Below the pieces are notes generated by a model that did no database searches, was not told the DNA's origin, and saw only the letters and a program-made list of their open reading frames with translations. From Roseicella aerolata (lineage in GTDB: Bacteria; Pseudomonadota; Alphaproteobacteria; Acetobacterales; Acetobacteraceae): a DNA stretch of 64,000 bases. Positions 42,089 to 51,390 of the stretch are shown piece by piece. The translations under genes were made by a program, and so were the position numbers. Location of the stretch: contig NZ_JAJAQI010000020.1 in NCBI RefSeq assembly GCF_020523605.1, positions 1 to 64,000 of the forward strand, read 5' to 3'. Every line of letters begins with the position of its first letter. The stretch's first letter is position 1.

Positions 42089-43603
42089 TCACGCCGCCCG
42101 CGCGCGGCCGAAGCCGCCCGCCAGCGCGCCGCGGGCCCAGGTGAGGACCGGCCAGGCCAGCAGGGCGATGCCGAGGGCCATGATCCCGCCGCTCAGCCAG
42201 TTATGGAAGAAGATGCCGATATCGCCGTTGCTGACCAGCAGGGACTGGCGGAAGGCTTCCTCCGTGCGGTCGCCGAGGACGAGGGCCAGCACCAGCGGTG
42301 CCAGCGGGTAGTCCAGCTTCTTCATGACATAGCCGATCACGCCGAAGACCAGCATCAGCACGATGTCGAACTCGGCATTGCTGACCGTGTAGGCGCCGAT
42401 GGCGCAGACCGTCAGGATCAGCGCGGCGATGATCGGGAAGGGCACCCGCAGGATGGCGGCGAACCAGGGCACCGCCACCAGCACCACCAGCAGCCCGGCG
42501 ACATTGCCGAGATACATGGAGGCGATCAGGCCCCAGACGAACTCCTTCTGTTCGACGAAGAGCATCGGCCCCGGCTGCAGCCCCCACATGATGAGGCCGC
42601 CGAGGAGGACGGCAGCGGTGGGGGAGCCGGGCACGCCGAGGGTCAACATGGGCAGCAGGGCGGAGGTGCCGGCGGCATGCGCCGCGGTTTCCGGCGCGAC
42701 CACCCCCTCCACCTTGCCTCTGCCGAAGCCGTTCGGGTCCTTCGACATGCGCCGGGCGACGCCGTAGGACATGAAGGAGGCCGGGGTCGCGCCCGCCGGG
42801 GTGATACCCATCCAGCAGCCGATGACGGCCGAGCGGATCGCCAGGAACCAGTGCTTCGGCAGTTCCGCCCAGGTGCGCAGCACGACCTTGAGGTCGATCT
42901 TCGCCCTCTGGCCCTTGAAGCGCAGCCCGTCCTCGATCGAGCAGAGGATCTCGCTGATGCCGAACAGGCCGATGACCGCGACCAGGAAGTCGAAGCCGCG
43001 GATCATCTCCTCCGACCCGAAGGTCATGCGGAGCTGGCCGGTGACGGTGTCCATGCCGACGGCGGCCAGCAGGAAGCCGAGCATCATGGCGGCAAGCGTC
43101 TTGAGCGGCGAGCCCTTCGCCATGCCGATGAAGCAGGCGAAGGAGAGGAACATCACCGCAAAGAATTCCGGCGGCCCGAAGCGCAGCGCGAAGCCGGCGA
43201 TGATCGGCGCGACGAAGGTGATCATCACCACCGCGACGAAGGCGCCGAAAAAGGAGGCGGTGAAGGCGGCCGTCAGCGCCTCGCCCGCCTTGCCCTGCTG
43301 CGCCATGGGGTAGCCGTCGAAGGTGGTGGCCACGGACCAGGGCTCACCGGGGATGTTGAACAGGATGGAGGTGATGGCCCCGCCGAACAACGCGCCCCAG
43401 TAGATGCAGGAGAGCATGATCACCGCCGAGACAGGCGGCATGGCGAAGGTGAGCGGCAGCAGGATGGCGATGCCATTGGCGCCACCGAGGCCGGGGAGCA
43501 CGCCGATCAGCACGCCAAGCACGACGCCGACCAGCATGAGCAGCATGTTCTCGGGTTGCAGGGCCACGGCGAAGCCCTGCATCAACAGGCCGATTTCTTC
43601 CAT
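42089..43603 (-). CDS. tctA: Tripartite tricarboxylate transporter, large membrane subunit TctA
   Basis: A 504-residue membrane protein with about twelve helices. LLMLVGVVLGVLIGVLPGLGGANGIAIL and GEPWSVATTFDGYPMAQQGKAGEAL and the inner GITPAGATPASFMSYGVARRM are TctA signature stretches. It is the transport subunit of a secondary, binding-protein-dependent carrier for citrate-like acids. The operon is tctC-tctB-tctA reading away from the acyl-CoA ligase gene. The orientation and short spacers show a unit. Substrate probably a di- or tricarboxylate. Confidence 0.92.
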   Translation of the reverse strand: MEEIGLLMQGFAVALQPENMLLMLVGVVLGVLIGVLPGLGGANGIAILLPLTFAMPPVSAVIMLSCIYWGALFGGAITSILFNIPGEPWSVATTFDGYPMAQQGKAGEALTAAFTASFFGAFVAVVMITFVAPIIAGFALRFGPPEFFAVMFLSFACFIGMAKGSPLKTLAAMMLGFLLAAVGMDTVTGQLRMTFGSEEMIRGFDFLVAVIGLFGISEILCSIEDGLRFKGQRAKIDLKVVLRTWAELPKHWFLAIRSAVIGCWMGITPAGATPASFMSYGVARRMSKDPNGFGRGKVEGVVAPETAAHAAGTSALLPMLTLGVPGSPTAAVLLGGLIMWGLQPGPMLFVEQKEFVWGLIASMYLGNVAGLLVVLVAVPWFAAILRVPFPIIAALILTVCAIGAYTVSNAEFDIVLMLVFGVIGYVMKKLDYPLAPLVLALVLGDRTEEAFRQSLLVSNGDIGIFFHNWLSGGIMALGIALLAWPVLTWARGALAGGFGRARAA

Positions 43604-43629
43604 GGGGGAGGGGGTATCCGGTCAGAAGG

Positions 43630-44160
43630 TCAGAAACCGAGCAGCTCTTCGACCGGACCCTTGGGCAGACCGACCAGGAACCAGATCTCGAAGGTCATGA
43701 AGGCGACCACCGCCGTCGCGGCCGCGGCCGGCAGGGCGCTGCGCCAGGTGAACTCGCCGAGGCGCATCATGAAATAGGCGACCAGCACGGCAGAGGCGGC
43801 ATAGATGCCACTGACAGGGATGGCGGCGACGTAGAAGACCGTCGGGATCAGCACCGACATCACCAGGCGGAGCTGCGGCCAAGTGACGAACATTTCCTCG
43901 GCCGCCGCGCCCTTGGCGCGCAGGACGGGGATGAGGTTGGCAAGGCTGGCGCCGGCCAGGATCATGCCGATCCAGAAGGGGAAATAGCCGGATTGCGGGC
44001 CTTCCACGCCCCATCCGGCACCGAGCCGGGCGCTGTCCCATATCGCCGCGGCGCCGACCAGGGCGAGGGTGAGGGAGGTTGCGACTTCCATCGCGGTGCG
44101 CCTCACGCCCTGGCTGCTGCGGCCGGCGGCTTGGGCGATGTCGAGAGTCGTCGTGCTCAT
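43630..44160 (-). CDS. tctB: Tripartite tricarboxylate transporter, small membrane subunit TctB
   Basis: About 176 residues with four membrane helices, the small subunit. SGYFPFWIGMILAGASLANL is a good TctB stretch. The start is uncertain: ATG 44160 has GGGGACAGGG upstream, while the in-frame ATG 44175 shares its A with the tctC stop as TGATG and gives five extra residues. Either leaves tctC-tctB tightly coupled. Confidence 0.85.
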   Translation of the reverse strand: MSTTTLDIAQAAGRSSQGVRRTAMEVATSLTLALVGAAAIWDSARLGAGWGVEGPQSGYFPFWIGMILAGASLANLIPVLRAKGAAAEEMFVTWPQLRLVMSVLIPTVFYVAAIPVSGIYAASAVLVAYFMMRLGEFTWRSALPAAAATAVVAFMTFEIWFLVGLPKGPVEELLGF

Positions 44161-44174
44161 GATCCCTGTCCCCA

Positions 44175-45176
44175 TCAAGACGGATTTGCCAGGAAGCCGG
44201 CTTCCTGCATCAGTGTCCGGTGCCGCTCCTCCTCCCGCGTCAGCCAGCCGCGGAAGGCATCACCAGTCAGGCTGGTCGTGTTGAAGGCGCCCTGCTGCAT
44301 GAGCTCCTTCCACTCGGGTGTCTCGCGCACCTTCGCCATCAGCCCCTCGTAGAAGGCGACCTGCTCGGGCTTCACGCCGGTCGGCATGAAGATGCCGCGC
44401 AGCATCAGGTAATCGACGTCGAGGCCCTGCTCCTTGCAGGTCGGGATGTCCGACCAGGCCTGGGTCTCTGTCATCTTCTCGGTGGCAGTCAGACGCTTCT
44501 CGTCGAAGACGCAGAGCGGACGGAGCGCGCCGGAGCGCCAATGGGTGACGGCCTCAATCGGGTTGTTCACCGTGGCATCGATATGGCCGCCGACGAGCTG
44601 CACCGCGACCTCTCCGCCGCCGCGGAAGGGCACATAGGTGAAGGGCGCGCCGGTCGCCCTAGTGATGGCGGCGGTGATGATCTGGTCTTCCTGCTTGGAG
44701 CCGGTGCCGCCGATCTTCAGGCGCTGCGCCTTCGCCGCCTCGATGAGGTCCTGCGCGGTCTTCCAGGGCGAGTCGGCCTTCACCCACAACACGAACTCGT
44801 CCAGCGCCATCATGGTGACCGGGGTGAGATCCTTCCAATTGAAGGGCACGCCGGTGGCGAGCGGGGTCGTAAACAGGTTGGAGAGGGTGATGATGAGCAT
44901 GTGCGGGTTGCCCCGCGCGCCCTTGGCCTCGAGGAAGCCCTCGGCGCCGGCGCCGCCCGCCTTGTTCACCACCACCATCGGCTGGCGCATCAGGGAGTGC
45001 TTCGACACGATGCCCTGGATGACGCGCGCCATCTGGTCGGCGCCGCCGCCGGTGCCGGCCGGAACCACGATCTGGACTGGGCGGTTCGGTTCCCAGCTCC
45101 GTGCCTCGGCGCCGCCTGCGATGGTGGCGGCGGCAAGGCCCAGAAGAACCGATCGGCGAGATATCGCTAGCGTCAT
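44175..45176 (-). CDS. tctC: Tripartite tricarboxylate transporter, binding protein TctC
   Basis: A 333-residue periplasmic binding protein with a twin-arginine-like lead ISRRSVLLGLAAATIAGG, so Tat export is possible, as in many Bug-type receptors. WEPNRPVQIVVPAGTGGGADQMAR, the pocket loop GGTGSKQEDQI and QLVGGHIDATVNNPIEA are TctC/Bug marks. It is the first gene of the tct operon and starts divergently, 221 bases from the acyl-CoA ligase. Ligand inferred only as a carboxylate. Confidence 0.9.
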   Translation of the reverse strand: MTLAISRRSVLLGLAAATIAGGAEARSWEPNRPVQIVVPAGTGGGADQMARVIQGIVSKHSLMRQPMVVVNKAGGAGAEGFLEAKGARGNPHMLIITLSNLFTTPLATGVPFNWKDLTPVTMMALDEFVLWVKADSPWKTAQDLIEAAKAQRLKIGGTGSKQEDQIITAAITRATGAPFTYVPFRGGGEVAVQLVGGHIDATVNNPIEAVTHWRSGALRPLCVFDEKRLTATEKMTETQAWSDIPTCKEQGLDVDYLMLRGIFMPTGVKPEQVAFYEGLMAKVRETPEWKELMQQGAFNTTSLTGDAFRGWLTREEERHRTLMQEAGFLANPS

Positions 45177-45301
45177 GCCCTCTCTTCCCGGTGGCGCCAG
45201 GGGCGCAAATACCCGCGTCCGAAACACCTCCCGTGCTCCGGCCTTGGCTCGGGCTTCGGACCGAAAGTCACGTAAAGCAACGAAAAGCGTGTAAAACATG
45301 C

Positions 45302-45312
45302 CGAAAATTTCG
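45302..45312. promoter_or_regulatory. Palindrome in the tct/ligase divergent spacer
   Basis: CGAAAATTTCG is symmetric (CGAAA-A-TTTCG) and AT-rich in a GC-rich spacer. It lies about midway between the divergent tctC and ligase starts, a natural place for a shared regulator. Confidence 0.4.
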
Positions 45313-45397
45313 TGCGGCTTCGCGGCCGGTGGCTTGCCGTCCTGGAATGGCTGATGCAGAGGAACCCCCGCCGAGGCCCGCAAGGGGATAGAGAGTC

Positions 45398-46915
45398 ATG
45401 ACCGCTGCCAGCACCATCGCCGCATTGCTTGCCGCCGGGGAGGCCGGGCGGCCGGCCATCCGCGCGCCGGAGCGCCCTTCCCTGACCTATGCCGGGCTGC
45501 GGGCGCTGGCGGAGCGGACCGTGGGCGCGCTGAATGCCATCGGCATCGGCCGTGGCGACCGGGTTGCCATCGTGCTGCCGAACGGGCCGGAGATGGCGGC
45601 GAGCTTCGTCGCGATCGCCTGCGGCGCCACCACCGCGCCGCTGAACCCCGCCTACAAGGATGAGGAGTTCGAGTTCTACCTGACCGACCTGAAGGCCAAG
45701 GCGCTGGTCGTGCAGCAGGGCGTGGACAGCCCGGCGCGCGCGGTCGCGGCGCGGCTCGGCGTGCCGGTGGTGGAACTCCTGCCCGGCGAGAAGGCAGGCG
45801 AGTTCGCGCTGGTGGGCGGCACGCCCGGCGCGGCCGCACGGCCGGGGATGGCGGAGGCCGAGGATGTCGCGCTGGTGCTGCACACCTCCGGCACCACGGC
45901 GCGGCCGAAGATCGTGCCCCTGACCCATACCAATGTCACGGCCTCCGCCGGCAACATCGCGCGCACCCTGCGGCTGACGCCGGAGGATGCCTGCCTCAAC
46001 GTCATGCCGCTCTTCCACATCCACGGGTTGATCGCGGCGACCCTGGCCTCGCTCGCGGGCGGTGGCGCCGTCATCTGCACGCCGGGCTTCAATGCGCTGA
46101 AATTCTACGGCTGGCTCGATGCCGAGCGGCCGAGCTGGTACACGGCGGTGCCGACCATGCACCAGGCGATCCTGCAGCGCGCCGAGCGCAACAAGGAGAT
46201 CATCGGCCGCGCGCCGCTGCGCTTCATCCGCTCCTCCTCCGCCTCGCTGCCGGCGCAGGCGATGAAGGACCTGGCGGCGGTGTTCGGCGCGCCGGTGATC
46301 GAGAGCTACGGCATGACCGAGGCGAGCCATCAGATGTGCAGCAACCCGCTGCCGCCCGGCGCGCAGAAGCCTGGAATCGTCGGCCTGCCGGCGGGCCCCG
46401 AGGTCGCCATCATGGACGAGGCGGGCAACATCCTGCCGAAGGGCAGCATCGGCGAGGTGGTGATCCGCGGCCCGAACGTGACCAAGGGCTACGAGGCGAA
46501 CCCGGAGGCGAACGCCAAGGCCTTCACGAATGGCTGGTTCCGCACCGGCGACCAGGGGATGTTCGACGAGGACGGCTACCTGATGCTGACCGGCCGCCTA
46601 AAGGAGCTGATCAAGCGCGGCGGCGAGCAGGTGAGCCCGCTGGAGGTGGATGGCGTGCTCTCCGAGCACCCGGCGGTCGCCCAGGCGCTGACCTTCAGCA
46701 TCCCGCATCCGATGCTGGGCGAGGAGGTCGGCGCCGCGGTGGTGCTGCGCGAGGGCATGACCTGCACGGAGCGCGAGCTGCGCGACTACGCCGCGAAGCA
46801 TCTGGCGGATTTCAAGGTGCCGCGGAAGGTGGTCTTCCTGCCGGAGATCCCGAAGGGCGCGACCGGCAAGCTGCAGCGCATCGGCCTCGCCGAGAAGCTG
46901 GGCATCACGGCCTGA
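45398..46915 (+). CDS. Acyl-CoA synthetase, oxalyl-CoA synthetase (AAE3)-like
   Basis: A 505-residue AMP-forming ligase. The P-loop-like core is LHTSGTTARPKIVPLTH, and the later motifs ESYGMTEASHQM, GWFRTGDQGMFD and the catalytic Lys in PKGATGKLQRI are present. The SHQMCSNPLPPGAQKPGIVG stretch is close to what I recall of Pcs60/AAE3 oxalate-CoA ligases. It is divergent from a carboxylate importer, so oxalate or a related acid is a reasonable substrate guess, but no oxalyl-CoA decarboxylase or formyl-CoA transferase is adjacent. Confidence 0.85.
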   Translation: MTAASTIAALLAAGEAGRPAIRAPERPSLTYAGLRALAERTVGALNAIGIGRGDRVAIVLPNGPEMAASFVAIACGATTAPLNPAYKDEEFEFYLTDLKAKALVVQQGVDSPARAVAARLGVPVVELLPGEKAGEFALVGGTPGAAARPGMAEAEDVALVLHTSGTTARPKIVPLTHTNVTASAGNIARTLRLTPEDACLNVMPLFHIHGLIAATLASLAGGGAVICTPGFNALKFYGWLDAERPSWYTAVPTMHQAILQRAERNKEIIGRAPLRFIRSSSASLPAQAMKDLAAVFGAPVIESYGMTEASHQMCSNPLPPGAQKPGIVGLPAGPEVAIMDEAGNILPKGSIGEVVIRGPNVTKGYEANPEANAKAFTNGWFRTGDQGMFDEDGYLMLTGRLKELIKRGGEQVSPLEVDGVLSEHPAVAQALTFSIPHPMLGEEVGAAVVLREGMTCTERELRDYAAKHLADFKVPRKVVFLPEIPKGATGKLQRIGLAEKLGITA

Positions 46916-46974
46916 CCTGACTCCCTCCCTCGCCTTGCGGGGGAGGGGACGCATACCGACCGGGACGCTTTCTC

Positions 46975-47952
46975 ATGAAACTCTGCATCTTCGGCGCCGG
47001 CGCGATCGGCGGATTGATGGCGGCGAAGCTCGCCGCGAAAGGCGATGTGGACGTCACCGTCATCGCCCGCGGCCCGCACCTGGCCGCCATGCAGGCGAAC
47101 GGCCTGAAGCTTGTCAGCGACGGGCAGGAGATGGTGGTGCGCCCCCGCTGCGTCGCCAGTGCCGAGGAGGCGGGGCCGCAGGACTACGTCCTCGTCACGC
47201 TGAAGGCGCATTCGCTGCCGGGCGCGGCGAAGCAGATGCAGCCGCTGCTCGGCGAGAACACTGCCATCGTCTCCGCCATCAACGGCATTCCCTGGTGGTA
47301 TTTCCACAAGCTCGCCGGCCCCTACGAGGACCGCCGCGTTGCCAGCGTCGATCCGGATGGCAGCGTGTGGGACCTGCTGCACCCCTCCCGCGTCATCGGC
47401 TGCGTCGTCTACCCGGCGGCCGAGGTGCCGGAGCCGGGCGTGATCGAGCACACCTATGGCGACCGCTTCACCCTCGGCGAGCCGGACGGCACCCGCAGTG
47501 AGCGGGCGAATGCCCTTTCCGCCGCCCTGGTCGCGGCCGGATTCAAGGCGCCGGTGCGCCCGAAGATCCGCGACGAGATGTGGGTCAAGCTCTGGGGCAA
47601 CATGGCCTTCAACCCTCTCTCGGCGCTCACCACCGCGACGCTCGACATCATCACCGGCGATCCGGAACTGCGCGCCGTCTGCCGGCAGATGATGCTCGAG
47701 GGGCAGGCCATCGCCGAGAGGCTCGGCGTTCGCTTCGCCATCGATGTCGACAAGCGCATCGCCGGCGGCGCGGAGGTGGGGGCGCACAAGACCTCCATGC
47801 TGCAGGACCTGGAGCGAGGCCGGCCGATGGAGGTGGATGCGCTGCTCGGCAGCGTGGTCGAACTGGCGGAGATCGTCGAGGTGCCGGCGCCGACCTGCCG
47901 CATCGTGCTGGCCTTGCTGCGGACTCGGGCCAGGCTCGCCGGCTGCTACTGA
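46975..47952 (+). CDS. 2-dehydropantoate 2-reductase family protein
   Basis: A 325-residue ketopantoate-reductase-like enzyme (PanE/ApbA): IFGAGAIGGLMAAKLA cofactor motif, VTLKAHSLPGAA, NGIPWW, catalytic Lys region EMWVKLWGNMAFNPLSALT and HKTSMLQDLERGRPMEVDALLG. It is 59 bases downstream of the ligase gene. Besides pantothenate synthesis, many paralogues reduce other 2-oxoacids, and with a carboxylate importer and acyl-CoA ligase nearby a catabolic role is plausible. The name PanE is therefore not certain. Confidence 0.85.
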   Translation: MKLCIFGAGAIGGLMAAKLAAKGDVDVTVIARGPHLAAMQANGLKLVSDGQEMVVRPRCVASAEEAGPQDYVLVTLKAHSLPGAAKQMQPLLGENTAIVSAINGIPWWYFHKLAGPYEDRRVASVDPDGSVWDLLHPSRVIGCVVYPAAEVPEPGVIEHTYGDRFTLGEPDGTRSERANALSAALVAAGFKAPVRPKIRDEMWVKLWGNMAFNPLSALTTATLDIITGDPELRAVCRQMMLEGQAIAERLGVRFAIDVDKRIAGGAEVGAHKTSMLQDLERGRPMEVDALLGSVVELAEIVEVPAPTCRIVLALLRTRARLAGCY

Positions 47953-47960
47953 GCCTGCCC

Positions 47961-47986
47961 GGCGTCCGGGGCCGGGCCCGGACGCC
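47961..47986 (+). terminator. Hairpin after the reductase gene
   Basis: GGCGTCCGGG and CCCGGACGCC form a perfect 10-base stem with a 6-base loop, 8 bases after the reductase stop. No T-tract follows. Confidence 0.55.
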
Positions 47987-48168
47987 TGCCGCAAGCCGCC
48001 GCCGCGTAGCCTGGCCAGGACGAGCTGGTGACGAAACGGACATGCCGGCGCGAATTGTACCGGAAGCCGGAAAAGCCCATTCTCTCCTCCCTGGGAGGCA
48101 GGGCGCAGGGATCGGGGTTCGCCCCCGGGCCGGCGCGCTTCGCCGGTACGCCGCATGGAGGTTTCCGC

Positions 48169-48732
48169 ATGACCAAGGCTCTCCTGCCGCTCGCGGCCAT
48201 TCTGGCGCTCGGCGCCTGCGCACCCTCGGCGTCGCCGGTCAGCGCCAGCCTGCCGCCGGATGCGGTGGTGGGGGCCGGTGATCCGCTGCGCAGCGCCATC
48301 GCCAACACCTCCGTTGCCTTCGCCTCCCCGCAGAAGCTCGCCGGCCGGCCCGGCGAGGCGGCGCAGGCAGTGGCGCAGATGGAGTATCTGGCGACCGAAT
48401 TCCCGAACAATCCGCGCTATCCCGGCCTTTCGCCCACCGTCGCCACGCAGTTCGCGCAGGCTCGCCGGGAGTGGCGCACCGCCCTCGGCATCCCGGAGGC
48501 GCTGCCGCCGCAAGCGGTGATCGAGTCGCTCTACGCCGCCTCCCGAGCCTTGCGTGGCGGCCAGACGGAGGCCGCCGCGGCGGCGCTGCCGGCCATGATC
48601 TTCCCGCAGGGCGGCCAGACGGCGATGCTGCGCCTGGCCTCGCTGCCCAGCCTGCCGCTCACCAACCAGGCGGCGGTCGCCGCGACCGAGGCCTTGCGGC
48701 GGCAGGACGGGACGCCGCTCGGGCGCCTGTGA
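48169..48732 (+). CDS. Lipoprotein A of a tandem pair
   Basis: A 187-residue lipoprotein: MTKALLPLAAILALGAC gives a clear signal and lipobox (LGAC, Cys17). GGAGGT precedes the ATG at 48169. The mature part is helical, Ala/Gln/Arg-rich (AGRPGEAAQAVAQMEYLATE), with LPPQAVIESLYAASRAL and AALPAMIFPQGGQ. It is clearly homologous to the following gene. I do not recognise a characterised family. Co-expression is certain from the stop/start overlap. Confidence 0.7.
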   Translation: MTKALLPLAAILALGACAPSASPVSASLPPDAVVGAGDPLRSAIANTSVAFASPQKLAGRPGEAAQAVAQMEYLATEFPNNPRYPGLSPTVATQFAQARREWRTALGIPEALPPQAVIESLYAASRALRGGQTEAAAAALPAMIFPQGGQTAMLRLASLPSLPLTNQAAVAATEALRRQDGTPLGRL

Positions 48733-49364
48733 TGCGGCCCGCCATGGTGCTGCTCGCCCTGGCGGCCATCGGCTGCGCGGAGATGAGGCAGGCCCCGCCT
48801 GTTGCTCCGCCGGCCGCCCTGGCGCCCGGCACGGCGGACCCGGTGCGTGGTGCGATCGAGGCGCTGGCACCTGCCTTCGCGGACCGCGGCCGGGCGCTGG
48901 CCGGCCGGCCTGCCGAGGCGGCACAGGCGGCCGCACAACTGGAATACGTCACCACCGCCATCCCGCGCGACCAGCGCTACGCGCCGATCCCGGAGCCCGT
49001 GCGGCGCGAGCTGCTGCTGGCGCGGGAGGAGATGCGCGACGCGCTCGGCGTGGCGGAGGACGCGCCGCCCGAGCGCGTGGTGCCGGCGCTGCTGACCGCC
49101 GCCGCGGCGCTGCGGGCGGGCAATGCGGCCCGCGCCGCCGCTGCCCTGCCGGCGCCGCTCTTCCGCCCGGGCGGGCAGCGCAGCGTGGCGCGGCTCGGCG
49201 ATCTCGGCCCGTTGCCACAGGGCGCGATCGCAACCGCGCTCGCGGCGCAGGAGGTGGCGCGGCTGGATGCGGACGGGCGCTGGCTGGGTGGCCGGCCGGT
49301 CGATCCGACCGGCGCGATGTTCACGGTCTTCGGGCTCGAGGGCAGCACCAGCATCGGATACTGA
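48732..49364 (+). CDS. Lipoprotein B of a tandem pair
   Basis: A 210-residue lipoprotein: MRPAMVLLALAAIGC lipobox. Its ATG shares the A of the previous stop (TGATG). The body matches the first gene over most of its length: DPVRGAIEALAPAF, LAGRPAEAAQAAAQLEYVTT, AREEMRDALGVAEDAP, ALPAPLFRPGGQRS, against DPLRSAIAN, LAGRPGEAAQAVAQMEYLAT, and ALPAMIFPQGGQT. It has a 30-residue C-terminal extension the first lacks. They are probably a heteromeric or duplicated outer-membrane pair. Confidence 0.7.
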   Translation: MRPAMVLLALAAIGCAEMRQAPPVAPPAALAPGTADPVRGAIEALAPAFADRGRALAGRPAEAAQAAAQLEYVTTAIPRDQRYAPIPEPVRRELLLAREEMRDALGVAEDAPPERVVPALLTAAAALRAGNAARAAAALPAPLFRPGGQRSVARLGDLGPLPQGAIATALAAQEVARLDADGRWLGGRPVDPTGAMFTVFGLEGSTSIGY

Positions 49365-49365
49365 G

Positions 49366-49389
49366 CCTGTCCGGCATCACGCGGACAGG
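49366..49389 (+). terminator. Hairpin after the lipoprotein pair
   Basis: CCTGTCCG and CGGACAGG pair across an 8-base loop two bases after the stop at 49364. Convergent with phaC, so it could act for both. Confidence 0.45.
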
Positions 49390-49428
49390 GGCGAGAAGGG
49401 GAGGGGTGGCGCCTGCTGCCCGCTCCGA

Positions 49429-51231
49429 TCAATCGATCGCCATCACCTTCACATAGCTGCCCGGCGCATCCTCGATCGCCGGCAGCCTGCCGCTGCCCGG
49501 CATGCGGGCCGGCACCTGTTCCCTGTTGAGCGCCGCCACCCAGCGGTGCCAGTCCGGCCACCAGGATCCGGCGAGTTCGGTCGCGCCGGCGAACCACTCC
49601 TCCGGGTCGGGCGGCAGTTGCTCGTTCACCCAGTGGCTGTACTTGCCCGAACCCGGCGGGTTCACCACGCCGGCGATATGGCCGCTGGCAGCCAGCACGA
49701 AGCGCACCGGGCCGCTGAAGATCTGCGTCGCGCGATAGGTGCTCTTCCAGGGTGCGATATGGTCCTCCCGCGTCGAGATCAGGTAGCTCGGCACCTTGAT
49801 CCTGCGCAGGTCGATCTTCTGGCCCAGCAACTCGATCGCGCCCGGCTTCACCAGATCGTTCTGCTGGTACATCCGGCGCAGATAGAAGCTGTGCATGCGC
49901 GCGGGCATGCGGGTGGAATCATCGTTCCAGTAGAGCAGGTCGAAGGGAAAGGGCTCCTGCCCCAGCAGGTAGTTGTTCACCACGAAGGACCAGATCAGAT
50001 CATTGGCGCGGAGCATGTTGAAGGTCGTCGCCATCTCCCGGCCTTCCAGATAGCCGCGCTTCTGCATCGCTTCCTCGAGGCAGTGCAGCTGCTCCTCGTC
50101 GATGAAGACGCCGAGCTCGCCTGCCTCCTCGAAATCCGTCATGGTGACGAAGTAGGTCGCGCTCCTGATGCGCGTGTCGCGCCTGGCCGCCATATGGGCC
50201 AGAGTCGTCGCCAGCAGCGTCCCGCCCAGGCAGTAGCCGATGGCGTTGACCTGGCGCTCGCCGGTCGCCTTCTCGATGGCGTCGAGGGCGTCGTAGATCC
50301 CCTCCTTCATGTAGTCGTCGAAGCCTTTCTGGGCCAGTGTCTCGTCCGGATTGACCCAGGAGACGACGAAGACTGTATGCCCCTGGTCCACCGCCCAGCG
50401 GATGAAGGAATTCCGCGGCCTGAGGTCCAGGATGTAGAACTTGTTGATCCAGGGCGGCAGGATCAGCAATGGCCGCATCAGCACCGTCTCGGTGGTCGGG
50501 TTGTACTGGATGAGCTGCATCAGGTCGTTCTGGAACACCACCTTGCCCGGCGTCACCGCAATGTTCTCGCCGACCTTGAACTTGCTGTCGTCGCTCATGC
50601 GGATGCGGAGCCGCCCCTTGCCCCGCTCGAGATCCGCCAGCAGGTGCGAGAGCCCCTTCAGCAGGTTCTCCCCGCCCGTCTCCGCGGTGCGGCGCAGCAC
50701 CTCCGGATTGGTCAGCAGGAAGTTGGATGGGCTCATCGCATCGACGAATTGCCGGGTGTAGAAGTCGACCTTCTGGGCGGTCTTCTGGTCCAGCCCCTCC
50801 ACTCCGCCGACCACGGTCTGGAAGAAGCGCGCGCTCAGCAGATAGGACTGCTTGATGAAGTCGAAGACCTCGTTCTCCCGCCAGGCATCGTCCTTGAAGC
50901 GGCGGTCGCGCGGGTCCTCGGCGATCACCGGGGCCGGCGCCTCGCCCAGCATCCGCCGCGCGGTGTTCTGCCAGAGCGTCAGATAGTCCTGCCAGAAGCC
51001 GAGCTGCGCCTGCACCAGCCGGGCCGGGTTGGCCATCAACCGGGTGGTCATCTCCAGGAAGGCGCTGCCGATATTCAGCGGATCCGGCGTCGCTTCGGAT
51101 TCCGCCTGACGCCGGAGGAAGTCCGTGACGATCCGCTGCCCGCGTTCCGCCACCTCCGACATGGTGCGGGTCACCAGCGCCGGGTCTGGCAGGCGGAACT
51201 GCGGCTGGTCGGGCGTCTTTTCCTGGTCCAT
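49429..51231 (-). CDS. phaC: Class I polyhydroxyalkanoate synthase
   Basis: A 600-residue PHA polymerase. The catalytic lipase-like box GYCLGG carries the nucleophilic Cys334 in place of Ser, Asp is in REDHIAPW and His in GHIAGVVNPP, making a full triad. It polymerises 3-hydroxyacyl-CoA (usually 3-hydroxybutyryl-CoA) into storage granules. TRDARQDRD-like N-terminal region is shorter here. No phaA, phaB, phaE or phasin is adjacent. Start ATG 51231 has TAGGAT upstream; an alternative ATG lies at 51288. Confidence 0.92.
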   Translation of the reverse strand: MDQEKTPDQPQFRLPDPALVTRTMSEVAERGQRIVTDFLRRQAESEATPDPLNIGSAFLEMTTRLMANPARLVQAQLGFWQDYLTLWQNTARRMLGEAPAPVIAEDPRDRRFKDDAWRENEVFDFIKQSYLLSARFFQTVVGGVEGLDQKTAQKVDFYTRQFVDAMSPSNFLLTNPEVLRRTAETGGENLLKGLSHLLADLERGKGRLRIRMSDDSKFKVGENIAVTPGKVVFQNDLMQLIQYNPTTETVLMRPLLILPPWINKFYILDLRPRNSFIRWAVDQGHTVFVVSWVNPDETLAQKGFDDYMKEGIYDALDAIEKATGERQVNAIGYCLGGTLLATTLAHMAARRDTRIRSATYFVTMTDFEEAGELGVFIDEEQLHCLEEAMQKRGYLEGREMATTFNMLRANDLIWSFVVNNYLLGQEPFPFDLLYWNDDSTRMPARMHSFYLRRMYQQNDLVKPGAIELLGQKIDLRRIKVPSYLISTREDHIAPWKSTYRATQIFSGPVRFVLAASGHIAGVVNPPGSGKYSHWVNEQLPPDPEEWFAGATELAGSWWPDWHRWVAALNREQVPARMPGSGRLPAIEDAPGSYVKVMAID

Positions 51232-51390
51232 GGGGCATCCTAGACCGCCGGCGCGGCGGCCCTCCAGCCCAGTTCCACCTATGTTCATGTTGAGGCATGC
51301 AATAACCCGTGGTGGGGCACGCCTCGATGCGAATTCCCGCCCCGGCGTTTTTGCTCTAACCCTGGAGCGTCAGGGCGGAGTGCGGCGGCC

